A model generated the notes under the pieces. It ran no database searches and was not told where the DNA came from. It saw only the letters and a list, made by a program, of their open reading frames with translations. Shown here piece by piece: positions 1 through 8,576 of a stretch of 31,784 bases of DNA; positions within the stretch are counted from its first letter, which is position 1; every line of letters starts with the position of its first letter. Source of the DNA: JABDGR01 sp964561455 (lineage in GTDB: Bacteria > Verrucomicrobiota > Verrucomicrobiia > Opitutales > JABDGR01); the NCBI GenBank assembly GCA_964561455.1, contig CAZLPS010000042.1, forward strand, positions 1 through 31,784, read 5' to 3'. A program made the translations under genes and the position numbers.

Positions 1-2
1 TG

Positions 3-1184
3 GTTGGCTCCCGGTATGGGGCGCGGATGCATTTGGCCAATTATGGCAAATTGCCTCCCGGCCTCGTCGAAATTCGCGGCGTGTGTTCGCGCACCAAGGA
101 AAGCGCCGCCGCCTATGCCCGGGATTTCGGCGTGGCCTTTGCCACGGATGACTTTGCCGCCCTGTTGGCGCGACCGGACATTGACATTATTGACATCTGC
201 ACGCCGCCGTCGTTGCACCACGAATTCGCGATTCGCGCGGCTGAGGCCGGAAAGCACGTCATCATGGAAAAGCCATTGACCGGCTATTTCGGCCTGCCGG
301 GCGATCGCGAGCCCATCGGACTGTATGTTTCGCGCAAAAAAATGTGGGAGGGCGCGCGACGCAATGCCGAAGCCGTGCGAGATGCGGTAAAGAAGAACGG
401 CGTGCGCTTTTGCTACGCCGAGAATTGGGTCTATGCGCCGCCCATTGATAAGATGCGCCGGTTGATTGCCGCCAGCAAGGGGTCGGTGCTTGAATTGCGG
501 GTCGAGGAAAACCACTCGGGTTCCAATTCCGTTTTCTCGCGCGACTGGAAAAACACCGGCGGCGGCGTCCTGCTGCGCATGGGCGTGCACTCCGTCGGCG
601 CTTGCCTGCATTTGAAGGAATGGGAGGGCCAGCAGCGCCGGGGGAAGGGCATCCGCGCGGTTTCTGTTTTGGCCGATACCGCCGACCTCATCCATACGGA
701 GGCTTCCGACCGCGCCCGTGTAGTCGGCGCCCACCAGTGGATCAGCGCCGATCCCGTAGACGTGGAAAACTGGGCCAACCTCGTCATCCGCTTTGACGAC
801 GGTTCCCGCGCCACGGTCATCGTCTCCGACGCGGGCCTGGGTGGATTGAACACGCGCGTGACGGCATTCATGACCGACGGCGTCATCAAGGCCAACATGA
901 CGGCTAACGACGCCATCGAAACCTACGCCCCCACCCCGGCCGTTTTTGAAAAGGAATATTTTACCGAAAAACTCGAGACCAAAGCCGGTTGGAATCGCCC
1001 GAGTTGCGATGAAGACTGGTTCCGCGGCTTTGCCCAGGAAATCGCGGATTTCGCCGGTGCCATTCATGGGAACCGGGAGCCGCAGTCGGGCATAGATTTG
1101 GCGGTGGAATGCGTGAATGTCATCTATGCGGGGTATTTGTCGGCGGCAGAGAGGCGGAGTGTGGAGTTGGGAGGGAATGGATAG
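3..1184 (+). CDS. Gfo/Idh/MocA family NAD(P)-dependent oxidoreductase (5' partial)
   Basis: The reading frame is open from the first complete codon in the window (VGSRYGARMHL...), so the true start lies upstream and the Met at 27 is internal. The opening residues match the end of a Rossmann GxxGSRYGA nucleotide-binding loop. A DIIDICTPPSLHHEFA segment and the family EKP motif (codons about 267-275) follow, then a C-terminal alpha/beta domain with GGGVLLRMGVHSVG. These features fit the Gfo/Idh/MocA fold, which oxidises or reduces sugars, inositols and similar polyols with NAD(P). The substrate cannot be told from the sequence. A stretch between EKP and the C-terminal domain (LPGDREPIGLYVSRKKMWEGARR) looks longer than in typical members. 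The gene is followed by a short repeat-bearing spacer and is probably not functionally tied to the repeat proteins downstream. Confidence 0.88.
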   Translation, partial: VGSRYGARMHLANYGKLPPGLVEIRGVCSRTKESAAAYARDFGVAFATDDFAALLARPDIDIIDICTPPSLHHEFAIRAAEAGKHVIMEKPLTGYFGLPGDREPIGLYVSRKKMWEGARRNAEAVRDAVKKNGVRFCYAENWVYAPPIDKMRRLIAASKGSVLELRVEENHSGSNSVFSRDWKNTGGGVLLRMGVHSVGACLHLKEWEGQQRRGKGIRAVSVLADTADLIHTEASDRARVVGAHQWISADPVDVENWANLVIRFDDGSRATVIVSDAGLGGLNTRVTAFMTDGVIKANMTANDAIETYAPTPAVFEKEYFTEKLETKAGWNRPSCDEDWFRGFAQEIADFAGAIHGNREPQSGIDLAVECVNVIYAGYLSAAERRSVELGGNG

Positions 1185-1203
1185 TTGAGAGTTGATAGTT
1201 GAT
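1183..1203. repeat. Three tandem AGTTGA(G/T) heptamers after the oxidoreductase stop
   Basis: Three head-to-tail heptamers (AGTTGAG, AGTTGAT, AGTTGAT) begin inside the TAG stop codon of the oxidoreductase and run into the spacer. They are followed by G-rich sequence. No function is evident. Similar low-complexity spacer sequence occurs near 26830-26860 (CACACTCCACACTT) and 27766-27792 (GTCCATTC repeats). Confidence 0.6.
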
Positions 1204-1286
1204 AATGGGAATTGGGGATGACCGACGGGCTGAGGCACTTTGGGATTGCTTACTCAAGTGGCCTCGCGCAATCATTGGGGACCCCA

Positions 1287-2807
1287 ATGAAGCCGCGTTA
1301 CCTGGCTTGGATTTTCCGGACGGTGCTTTTCGCCAGTCTGGTGGGGTTGGCGTATTTGGCCGGCCGGTGGCAGGAAACACTGGCGGTTGAAGTGCATCCG
1401 GATCCTCGGGTGCGCAGTGCGGCGAGCATTTTATTGGCGGCGCGGACGACTGCCCGGGCGAAGGCGTATACTGAATATTTGGCAGAAAAGAAGGCCAGTG
1501 AGTACTGGTATCACCCGGCGGCGGACATTGACTTGGCGAAAGATTTTAAAGGAGGCGTGGACAAACTGGCGGCGCTGCCCGCTGACCAAAGAAAGAAAGA
1601 CAGCTATGAAGACGCCTTTGCCACGTGGGCAAAGGATCCCAAGCATTCCGCCGACGCCGCCACGGCAGCACTGGCGCTGCCCAAGGGGCTGGAACGGGAC
1701 TCCGCGTTGGATGGCATCGCTGTGGGATGGGGTCAAACCAATCCCAAGGCCTGCCTGGATTGGGCCAGCAGCCTGCCAGAGGCTGATGCGCGGATAATGG
1801 ATGCGGCGCTGCTGGTCGTCTCCAATACCGAAAATGAAAACCAGCAGCCGGCACTTGCAGCGCAATATGTGGACAAACTGAAGGGCGCTCACGATGAAGT
1901 CATTGGGCAAATCGCCCACACCTGGACGTATGACGCCATGATGAGCGGCAATTTTCAGGAATTGGGTGCCGCCCTGGATTGGCTGGATAAAGCGGCCACG
2001 GGGACCACCTATGACGACACCGTAAAAGAGATCTTCATTGATTTGATCGAGCGCGGGTACACTGAATCCGCCACTTTTCTAAACAAGGTCACCGAGCCGG
2101 ACGTTCGCGCTGAGTTGCTTAATGAAATAAGCGACATGTGGAGCGAAAATGATCCCCAGGCAGCATTGAAATGGGTGCAAGGGTTGCCGGATTCCGACCA
2201 AGCCGCTCGCGCCAAAGCAATAGATAACGTTCTCCAGGGAATGGCCTACCGGGACCCGGCGGCGGCTCTGGCCTTTATTCAAAACTCCCCCGATCAGTCC
2301 CAATTCCTGCACGCCGCCGGGAATATTGCGCAAACCATGGCCGCGATTGATCCCCAAGCCGCGCTGGCGTGGACAAACAGCCTGCCTGACGGGAATACTA
2401 AGAACCAGGCGCTGAATGATCTTTTGGTCGGCTTGTCCGCCTCCAATTTCACTGACGCCTGGAATTTAGCGGCGAATATGACGGACATGGACACAGCCCA
2501 AGCCATCCAAACCAATTTGCTTGGAACCTTGGCCAGAAAAGATCCAGTGCAAGCTGCGGCGCTGCTGGACAAGCTGCCCACGGAGGCAGTCCAGCTTAAG
2601 GCCACGAGTGCGGTCGCCTCCAAATGGGTGTGGGAGGATATCCATGGCTTTTCGGCTTGGGTAAACGGGCTTCCGCCCGGCAGCCAGCATGATGCGGCGG
2701 TGGCGGCAGTCTTAAAGAGTTTACAATCCTCAAAGTTGCCTGCACCAGAACGCGATTCACTTCTAAAATCCCTGAATGCGATGATTGCCAAACCGCCCAC
2801 ACCCTGA
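1287..2807 (+). CDS. Membrane-anchored helical-repeat protein (ALxWxxSLP type), copy 1
   Basis: Function unknown. From the ATG at 1287 the product is 506 residues and starts MKPRYLAWIFRTVLFASLVG, a clear signal anchor (about residues 6-26) ending in AGRWQ. An upstream in-frame ATG at 1212 would add 25 residues before this anchor and is less likely. The remainder is about nine degenerate helical repeats of 30-40 residues, each with a core like DPQAALAWTNSLPDGNTKNQA, DPQAALKWVQGLP or NPKACLDWASSLP. The design resembles tetratricopeptide-like solenoids, so a protein-binding role outside the membrane is possible but inferred. It lies 9 bases before a paralog with the same anchor signature, implying tandem duplication and co-transcription. 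No catalytic motif is visible. Confidence 0.8.
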   Translation: MKPRYLAWIFRTVLFASLVGLAYLAGRWQETLAVEVHPDPRVRSAASILLAARTTARAKAYTEYLAEKKASEYWYHPAADIDLAKDFKGGVDKLAALPADQRKKDSYEDAFATWAKDPKHSADAATAALALPKGLERDSALDGIAVGWGQTNPKACLDWASSLPEADARIMDAALLVVSNTENENQQPALAAQYVDKLKGAHDEVIGQIAHTWTYDAMMSGNFQELGAALDWLDKAATGTTYDDTVKEIFIDLIERGYTESATFLNKVTEPDVRAELLNEISDMWSENDPQAALKWVQGLPDSDQAARAKAIDNVLQGMAYRDPAAALAFIQNSPDQSQFLHAAGNIAQTMAAIDPQAALAWTNSLPDGNTKNQALNDLLVGLSASNFTDAWNLAANMTDMDTAQAIQTNLLGTLARKDPVQAAALLDKLPTEAVQLKATSAVASKWVWEDIHGFSAWVNGLPPGSQHDAAVAAVLKSLQSSKLPAPERDSLLKSLNAMIAKPPTP

Positions 2808-2816
2808 ATTTTTCAG

Positions 2817-4652
2817 ATGAAATCTTTTTTGCGCATCGCGGCACTCCTTGGTCTGACCGGAGCGTGCTATTGGTTTGGCCGATGGCAGGCCCTGCAGTCG
2901 GCGACGGAAATGAACGGAACTTCGATCGGACCGCGCTATTCGGTCAAGGCGGCCAAGACTGCTGCATCCGGCTACTATACCAACCTCGGCGAAATCCGGG
3001 CTTTGTTTGCAGATCAAACCCGGAATTGGCAAGACAAGTGGAGCTATTTCAAGGTCGCTTTGATGCCCGGCATCAACCCGGCGAACTTGCCGGCCATCAT
3101 TCAATATATTGGAGCACTGTCGATTAAGCCCAACGAGAGCAACGCCAGGGAAGAAATACTCCAGTACCTTTTTGAAGCCTTGGTGACAGCGGATCCAGTT
3201 TCGGCGCTGTCGCTCATTGATGATTTTCCCCACCTCCCCTATGGCGATCGTTTTATCACTGCTTCACTGAAGCAAATCGCGGCAAGCGACCCACAAAAGG
3301 CCTTGGATTTATTGGGCAAGCTCCCGCCCGAAGAGATTAATCCGAGCCGGGCCATGAGAGCGATTTTTGGAGGTTGGGCCAGTGAGCATCCCGCCGAGGC
3401 GGCGGAGGCGGCAATGAGCCTCTTACCCGCAACGAGAAAGAGAGCAGCATTAGATTCGGTGGCCGCCGCTTGGGCAAAGTCGGACCCGCAATCTGCCATC
3501 CGTTGGGCGCAGAGTCTGCCGCCGGAGAATTTGGGAATGGTCGATTACGTCGTGGAAACTGCCGTGCCTCAACAAGTGGACAACGGGAAATTTGACGGGC
3601 CCACGCTGGCCGCCGAATTGAATCTGGTTTCCAACATTTCGGTACGGAACAGTCTAATTTATCAAAATATACCCCATCTACCCCCGGTGCAGGCCATGGA
3701 TTGGCTAAATCAGTATGCCTCCGGACAAGCCTACGACGATGCCGTGAACCAGATATTTGGGAGGCCACAAGATTGGGATTCCCTCACGGCGGCGCTCGAC
3801 AAAATTACCGACCCCGGGGTAAGGGCGAGTGCCATCGTGGCGATGCCGAACGATCAGCAACAAGACAATCCAAAGGCCGCCCTGGCCTGGGCGCAGACGC
3901 TGCCAGCCACCGACGCCACGGCGCGCGATATCGCCATTAACGGCATTCTTTCCCATCTCGCTGCCACCGATCCGGCGACGGCGGCGGCGTTTGTTCAAAG
4001 TGCCGCCGACCCCTCTGCCTATATGAAAGCCTCACCCGACATTGCCCGGGCGCTCTCCGCGTCGGATCCCCAAGCAGCGTTGGATTGGACCAAGAGCCTC
4101 CCCGACGGGGCGGGGAAAGACAACGCGACGGGCACGGTTCTGGCCGGATTTCCTCCGGCAGAACTCCCTGCGGCCTGGAATTATGCCACCAGCCTGCCCG
4201 AAGGCGCCAGCCGCAATAACGTGATGGTCACCTTCGCCACGGGGATCGCGAACAGCGACCCGGCCCAAGCGGCCACTTTCGCCCTGCAAATCCCGGATGG
4301 ACCAAGTGCCGACAAAGCCGTGGGTGCCATCGCCGAGACCTGGGTGGAGCAAGCCCCGCAGGCGTTCACGGTCTGGCTCACTGGGCTACCCGCGGGAGAG
4401 GCGCGCGACATGGCGGTTGCAAAATTGGTGGATTCACCACAAACCGTCAAAAACCCCGCCGATGTCCTGGCGTGGGCCAACACGGTGACCGATCCGGAAG
4501 TCCGGGCGAAACAACTTAATACCGTGCTCACAACCTGGATGGCCAGGGATTCCACGGCGGCCCTGAATGCCGCGCGGACGGTCAATTTGCCGGAGGCCGC
4601 TCGCGCAGACTTGGTGCAGAAACTGACCCAAGCGCAAGCAACGGTAAAGTAA
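2817..4652 (+). CDS. Membrane-anchored helical-repeat protein (ALxWxxSLP type), copy 2
   Basis: Function unknown. The 611-residue product begins MKSFLRIAALLGLTGACYWFGRWQ. Its hydrophobic anchor (residues 5-20) ends in the same GRWQ signature as the preceding gene. About eleven repeats follow, for example DPQSAIRWAQSLPPENL, NPKAALAWAQTLP, DPQAALDWTKSLPDGAG, DPAQAATFALQIPDG and APQAFTVWLTGLPAGEARD, giving a helical solenoid of roughly 30-40 residues per unit. Repeat number and order differ from the upstream copy, which suggests gain and loss of repeats after duplication. The start is only 9 bases downstream of the previous stop and has no Shine-Dalgarno sequence. It converges with the propeller lipoprotein gene ending at 4705, and no clear terminator is seen in the 52-base gap. 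Confidence 0.82.
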   Translation: MKSFLRIAALLGLTGACYWFGRWQALQSATEMNGTSIGPRYSVKAAKTAASGYYTNLGEIRALFADQTRNWQDKWSYFKVALMPGINPANLPAIIQYIGALSIKPNESNAREEILQYLFEALVTADPVSALSLIDDFPHLPYGDRFITASLKQIAASDPQKALDLLGKLPPEEINPSRAMRAIFGGWASEHPAEAAEAAMSLLPATRKRAALDSVAAAWAKSDPQSAIRWAQSLPPENLGMVDYVVETAVPQQVDNGKFDGPTLAAELNLVSNISVRNSLIYQNIPHLPPVQAMDWLNQYASGQAYDDAVNQIFGRPQDWDSLTAALDKITDPGVRASAIVAMPNDQQQDNPKAALAWAQTLPATDATARDIAINGILSHLAATDPATAAAFVQSAADPSAYMKASPDIARALSASDPQAALDWTKSLPDGAGKDNATGTVLAGFPPAELPAAWNYATSLPEGASRNNVMVTFATGIANSDPAQAATFALQIPDGPSADKAVGAIAETWVEQAPQAFTVWLTGLPAGEARDMAVAKLVDSPQTVKNPADVLAWANTVTDPEVRAKQLNTVLTTWMARDSTAALNAARTVNLPEAARADLVQKLTQAQATVK

Positions 4653-4704
4653 TGAACGCGGCGGCTGATGGCCGGAGCGTGGAGTTGGGGTGATTCCAGT
4701 AACC

Positions 4705-5946
4705 TCAATTCACCTTCGGCAGGTTAATTCCCATCCACGTTTCCCCACCATCGGAAGTTTGGTAGAGAGCATGATTGCCCAAGTCGTCGAAAATCGTGGT
4801 GGTGCCGTGATTCCGATCCCAAAACTCGATTCGCCAGTGGTCGGGGTCCGACGTGGCGGGCGGCGGATCAAACCGGGGGTGGATGTCCTGCCAGCTTTTT
4901 CCTGCGTCCTGAGTGACGTGGTAGATGGCGCCTTCGCGCACGAGGATATTCTTGGGCGAAAAGGCAAAAACCGCCCCAAATCTTGAATTTGAGTTTGGAT
5001 TGCGAGGATGATGAGGCAACTCCGCCACGTCAGTCCACGTTTCGCCACCATCGTCGGAAGCGTAGAAAATCATTGCCAGATCGTTGATGCCGACAATGCG
5101 CCCGGTACCATCCTTTCCATATTCGAACACCGAGACCGGCAACACGCCGTGGTTCGCGTCAAAAAATGTTGGCGGAAACGTGTGGAAAAAACTATTGTGA
5201 TAGGGCCCCGCGGGCAGCGGCAACGTGAGGTTGCGCCAGGTCTTTCCCAAGTCCGTGGTAAGTTGCAAATGGACGGCGCCTTTGGGGCGTTCGAAATCCA
5301 GGTTGTTGTCGGTCGTAATAATGGCTTTCGCCGGGGGAAAAAAGGTGATTTTGTCGCCCGCGATGTTGCTCAGATGCATCGTGCCGGCAAGGGAGCCCTC
5401 GCCAACCTCGCCGCCTGGGGGAATAATTTTGACCGGGGCCCAATTTACCCCGCCGTCCTCCGTCTGAAAATACCGGACATAGGCGCTGCCCAGGCCATCG
5501 TCCTCCGTTCTCGCCCATCCATGCCTGGCATCCGGGAAATGGAAATCGCCCAAGACGTCGTCGCGCTTGGAAAATGACCAGGTCTTCCCGCCGTCCGTCG
5601 TCCGCCACAACCCGGTTGTGTCCTTGGTTTTGTCCAGCGAGTAGCCAAAATTGGAAAATAGCGCAAATTGCGAATCGAAAAAGTATTCATCCCCGCGGCT
5701 GTTTCCGGGCCGGCCAGCGGAGAATTGGTTAAAGCCGGGCGGAGTCGCGTCCTGCCAGGATTTTCCGCCATCGGCCGTCCGCCACAACCGCCCACCCAAC
5801 CAATCCCATCGTACGCCGACTGAGGCCATGGCCACGCCGCGAATGGACTCCGCCTCAGCCACCGTTTGGGGCAGAATTGGATGGCAGCCCACCAGGAATC
5901 CGAAAACCAAGAGGATGGGCAACCTTTGAAAGTTCAATTTTTTCAT
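4705..5946 (-). CDS. Seven-repeat BNR/Ycf48-like beta-propeller lipoprotein
   Basis: The 413-residue product begins MKKLNFQRLPILLVFGFLVGC. The hydrophobic stretch ends in the lipobox LVGC (Cys21), so it should be a lipoprotein. A longer frame from 5976 would bury this signal and is rejected. The body has seven Asp-box-like blades, each ending in a DGGxTW-type turn: LWRTADGGKSW, LWRTTDGGKTW, YFQTEDGGVNW, LQLTTDLGKTW, FYASDDGGETW, YHVTQDAGKSW and LYQTSDGGETW. Seven copies match a seven-bladed propeller like the sialidase/BNR and Ycf48 group. No sialidase arginine triad is recognised, so a binding or assembly role is more likely than glycosidase activity. It lies 59 bases after ftsZ on the same strand and may be the last gene of the dcw transcript. 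Confidence 0.85.
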   Translation of the reverse strand: MKKLNFQRLPILLVFGFLVGCHPILPQTVAEAESIRGVAMASVGVRWDWLGGRLWRTADGGKSWQDATPPGFNQFSAGRPGNSRGDEYFFDSQFALFSNFGYSLDKTKDTTGLWRTTDGGKTWSFSKRDDVLGDFHFPDARHGWARTEDDGLGSAYVRYFQTEDGGVNWAPVKIIPPGGEVGEGSLAGTMHLSNIAGDKITFFPPAKAIITTDNNLDFERPKGAVHLQLTTDLGKTWRNLTLPLPAGPYHNSFFHTFPPTFFDANHGVLPVSVFEYGKDGTGRIVGINDLAMIFYASDDGGETWTDVAELPHHPRNPNSNSRFGAVFAFSPKNILVREGAIYHVTQDAGKSWQDIHPRFDPPPATSDPDHWRIEFWDRNHGTTTIFDDLGNHALYQTSDGGETWMGINLPKVN

Positions 5947-6005
5947 GGCTCCCGCCCACGATATTCTAAAGGTCATATGTCACTGGGGCCGGACATTCAA
6001 AAATC

Positions 6006-7322
6006 TCACAACTGAATCTTCACCCCGCGGCGCAGGTAGGTTGGCACATCCAAATCCTCGCCTTCGAAAAAATTGCGCTCCGTCTGGTCGAAAAACCCGC
6101 GTTGCTCGTCTTCGCCGACGAAGTGGAATTCGTTTTGCGGCGCGCCGCCATCCTTGTGCCCGCGCAGTTTGGACTCATGCACCGGTGGCACCAGCGGGGC
6201 GGCGACGGAGGCGGCCGGGGGGCGCGCGAAGATAACTTGCGACGGGTGGCCGCCAGTGGCGGGCCCGTCGGCGCGCAGCCCGGGAGGGGCGGTGCGCAAG
6301 GAGGACATCGAAGCACCTTTGGGGCGGACTTCGGTCGCGCCGATGACGCAGATTTCCAGTTTCCCGATGAGGCGTTCGTCAATGACGGCGCCGAGGACCG
6401 TTTGCTCGCGACTGCCGAATTTCTCGGTGATGGAGGAGACGATCTCATTCACGCGGGCCAAGCTCAACTCCGGGCCGCCGATGATGTTGACCAGCAGGCG
6501 ATCCGCCCGCCGGGACAATTCGGGGGTGTGCAAGAGCGGGCACAGCATTAAATCCTGGAGGGCTTCGGCGACGCAATTGTCACCCGCGCCATGACCGAGA
6601 CCGAAGAGCGTCTTGCCGCCACGGGGCGAAAAGGTGCGCCGGAGGGTGGCGAAGTCGAGGTTGATAAGCCCGGTGTGAAATAGAATCGCCGAGATGGAGC
6701 GGATGGCGCGGCCAATCCAGGCATCGGCTTGGCCGAAGGCGTCAAGCACCGTGGCGTCGTCGGGCAGATGTTGCAGGAGGAGGTCGTTGGGCAGCGGGAT
6801 GACGGCATCACAATTGGCGCGCAAGTCGGCCAGAGCCTGATCGGCAATCTGGCGGCGGCGGCCGCCCTCGGTGGTAAACGGCAGCATGACGAAAGCCACC
6901 ACGAGCGCGCCCGCCTGGGTGGCGATTTGCGCGACCACCGGCCCTGCACCGCTACCCGTGCCCCCGCCCAAGCCGGCGACAATGAACACCAAATCCATGC
7001 CCTGGAAGATTTTCGCGATGCGGTCGCGATCGACCTCGGCGGCATTTTTGCCCACCTCGGGTTCACCACCTGTACCCACGCCGCGGGTCAAACCGCGCCC
7101 AATGAGCAACTTTTCCGGCGCGGGGGAGGAATTGAGCGCTTGGGCGTCGGTATTGAGCGCCGCAATGCGCAAATGCAAGCCGACGTGGTCCAGCTGGAGG
7201 CGGTCCACCGCGTTGGTGCCGGCGCCGCCGACGCCGACAATTTTCACGCGCACGCCGTCCTCGGGCATCTGGCCGCTGATAAGGCTGTCGGCGGAAGAAG
7301 GAGAATCGTGGGCAGAGTTCAT
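6006..7322 (-). CDS. ftsZ: Cell division GTPase FtsZ, with altered T7 loop
   Basis: FtsZ is the tubulin-like GTPase that polymerises at midcell and recruits the divisome. The chosen ATG gives 438 residues (MNSAHDSPSSADSL); the frame is open 40 codons further upstream but that overlaps ftsA. Visible motifs are VGVGGAGTNAVDR (T1), LNTDAQAL (T3), GLGGGTGSGAG (T4) and PFTTEG (T5). The C-terminal peptide LDVPTYLRRG, which normally binds FtsA, sits after a linker of modest length. The T7 loop, expected as NxDFAD, reads NLDFAT: the first catalytic Asp is kept (Asp223) but the second is Thr226 (codon at 6645-6647). The usual NDKLL segment reads NDLLL. The gene follows ftsA by 25 bases. There is no Shine-Dalgarno sequence; the leader is pyrimidine-rich. 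Confidence 0.97.
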   Translation of the reverse strand: MNSAHDSPSSADSLISGQMPEDGVRVKIVGVGGAGTNAVDRLQLDHVGLHLRIAALNTDAQALNSSPAPEKLLIGRGLTRGVGTGGEPEVGKNAAEVDRDRIAKIFQGMDLVFIVAGLGGGTGSGAGPVVAQIATQAGALVVAFVMLPFTTEGGRRRQIADQALADLRANCDAVIPLPNDLLLQHLPDDATVLDAFGQADAWIGRAIRSISAILFHTGLINLDFATLRRTFSPRGGKTLFGLGHGAGDNCVAEALQDLMLCPLLHTPELSRRADRLLVNIIGGPELSLARVNEIVSSITEKFGSREQTVLGAVIDERLIGKLEICVIGATEVRPKGASMSSLRTAPPGLRADGPATGGHPSQVIFARPPAASVAAPLVPPVHESKLRGHKDGGAPQNEFHFVGEDEQRGFFDQTERNFFEGEDLDVPTYLRRGVKIQL

Positions 7323-7347
7323 GGTGGAAGAAGCAAAAATGGAAAAA

Positions 7348-8565
7348 TCACGAGCCGAGCCAGCGCACCATATTGCTGAGCAGCCCGGAACCGCCGCGCG
7401 TGGCAGCCGTAGGGTTGTCGCGTTTGGGCGCATTGAGCGCAAAGAGGAGGAGGCCCACCGCGGTACTGAATTCCGGCCCTCGCAGGGATTCGGTCAACCA
7501 TTCCGGGTCGGCGGGCCGGCGGGCGGGCAGGCCGAGGACGCGTTCGGCGACGCGTTCGATGAGGGCGAGGCGCGAAGTGCCGCCGGTGAGGACCACGCCC
7601 GCCGCCACGTCCTCCGGCACCAGCAAGGGGTCGAGATGGCGTTTGACGATGGAAAAGAGTTCCTCGACGCGGGCCTCCAGTATCTGGCAGATGGCCAGCC
7701 GCGGAATGTACCGGTCGCCGACACTCTTGTCGCCGACCATCCATACCTTTTCGGCACGGGCCTGGGCATCCACCATCGCCTGGCCGAAACTCATTTTGAC
7801 CTTTTCGGCGTGCTTGCGGCTGATGCGCAGGCCGAGGCTGAGGTCGTTCGTCAAATGGTCGCCGCCCACGGGAATGACGCCGGTCCGGATGATATGCCCG
7901 TCGCGGTACAGCGCGTAATCGGTGATGCCCGCGCCAATATCGAGCACAAGCGCGCCAATTTTTTTATCCATTTCTGGGGTCACCATGTTGGCCGAGGCTA
8001 CGCTGGAAACGATAATATCCTTCACTTCCAGGCCATTGTAGCCGTTGACGAGATGAATGGCGTTACTGAGATTGGATTCATCGCCGGTGACGGTCCAAAA
8101 GCCCAACTCGACTTTTTCGCCCAATTGCCCGTGCGGGTCGGCGATGGGCCGGCCGTCGAGCTTGAAGGAATTGCGAATGTGGTGAATGGCGAGGCGACCG
8201 GCGGGCAGTTCCTTCTTCCGCGCTTCCGCCAACAGCCGCTGCACGTCAATGGGCCGCACCCGGTTGTCCGCCGCGCTGACCGCCACCTCGGCGTGCTGCG
8301 CAAAGCCGGTCAGGTGCGAACCCGATTGCGCGAGAAACGCCACGTCGGCCTGGACGCGGGCGTTTTGTTCCGCGGTGAGCAGGGCAGCGTGCACGCAATT
8401 GCATGCCGCCATAAAATCAATGATGTCCCCTTTGCGCACCCCTAGCGTGGACGCCTGCCCCACCCCCAGGATGTTCAGCCGGTCGCCGGGATAAATTTCG
8501 CCGACGAGGACCACGACCTTGGACGTGCCAATGTCTATTGCCGCGACGATTTGGGGGTTGCTCAT
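7348..8565 (-). CDS. ftsA: Cell division protein FtsA
   Basis: This actin-family ATPase tethers FtsZ to the membrane. The 405-residue product has the phosphate-1 motif DIGTSKVVVLVGE (residues 11-23), the family segment VGGDHLTNDLSLGLRISRKHAEKVK, the second nucleotide motif LVLDIGAGITDYALY and the adenosine segment GVVLTGGTSRL. It ends in GLLSNMVRWLGS, an amphipathic helix of the kind that binds FtsA to the membrane. It sits between ftsQ (11-base gap) and ftsZ (25-base gap), the canonical order. The ATG is preceded by CCAACTTC rather than a Shine-Dalgarno sequence. Confidence 0.96.
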   Translation of the reverse strand: MSNPQIVAAIDIGTSKVVVLVGEIYPGDRLNILGVGQASTLGVRKGDIIDFMAACNCVHAALLTAEQNARVQADVAFLAQSGSHLTGFAQHAEVAVSAADNRVRPIDVQRLLAEARKKELPAGRLAIHHIRNSFKLDGRPIADPHGQLGEKVELGFWTVTGDESNLSNAIHLVNGYNGLEVKDIIVSSVASANMVTPEMDKKIGALVLDIGAGITDYALYRDGHIIRTGVIPVGGDHLTNDLSLGLRISRKHAEKVKMSFGQAMVDAQARAEKVWMVGDKSVGDRYIPRLAICQILEARVEELFSIVKRHLDPLLVPEDVAAGVVLTGGTSRLALIERVAERVLGLPARRPADPEWLTESLRGPEFSTAVGLLLFALNAPKRDNPTAATRGGSGLLSNMVRWLGS

Positions 8566-8576
8566 GAAGTTGGAAA

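Noticed and set aside
6871..8445. Plus-strand 524-residue frame
   Set aside because: It is antisense to ftsZ and ftsA, whose motifs are certain. Its composition is typical of a shadow frame in GC-rich DNA.
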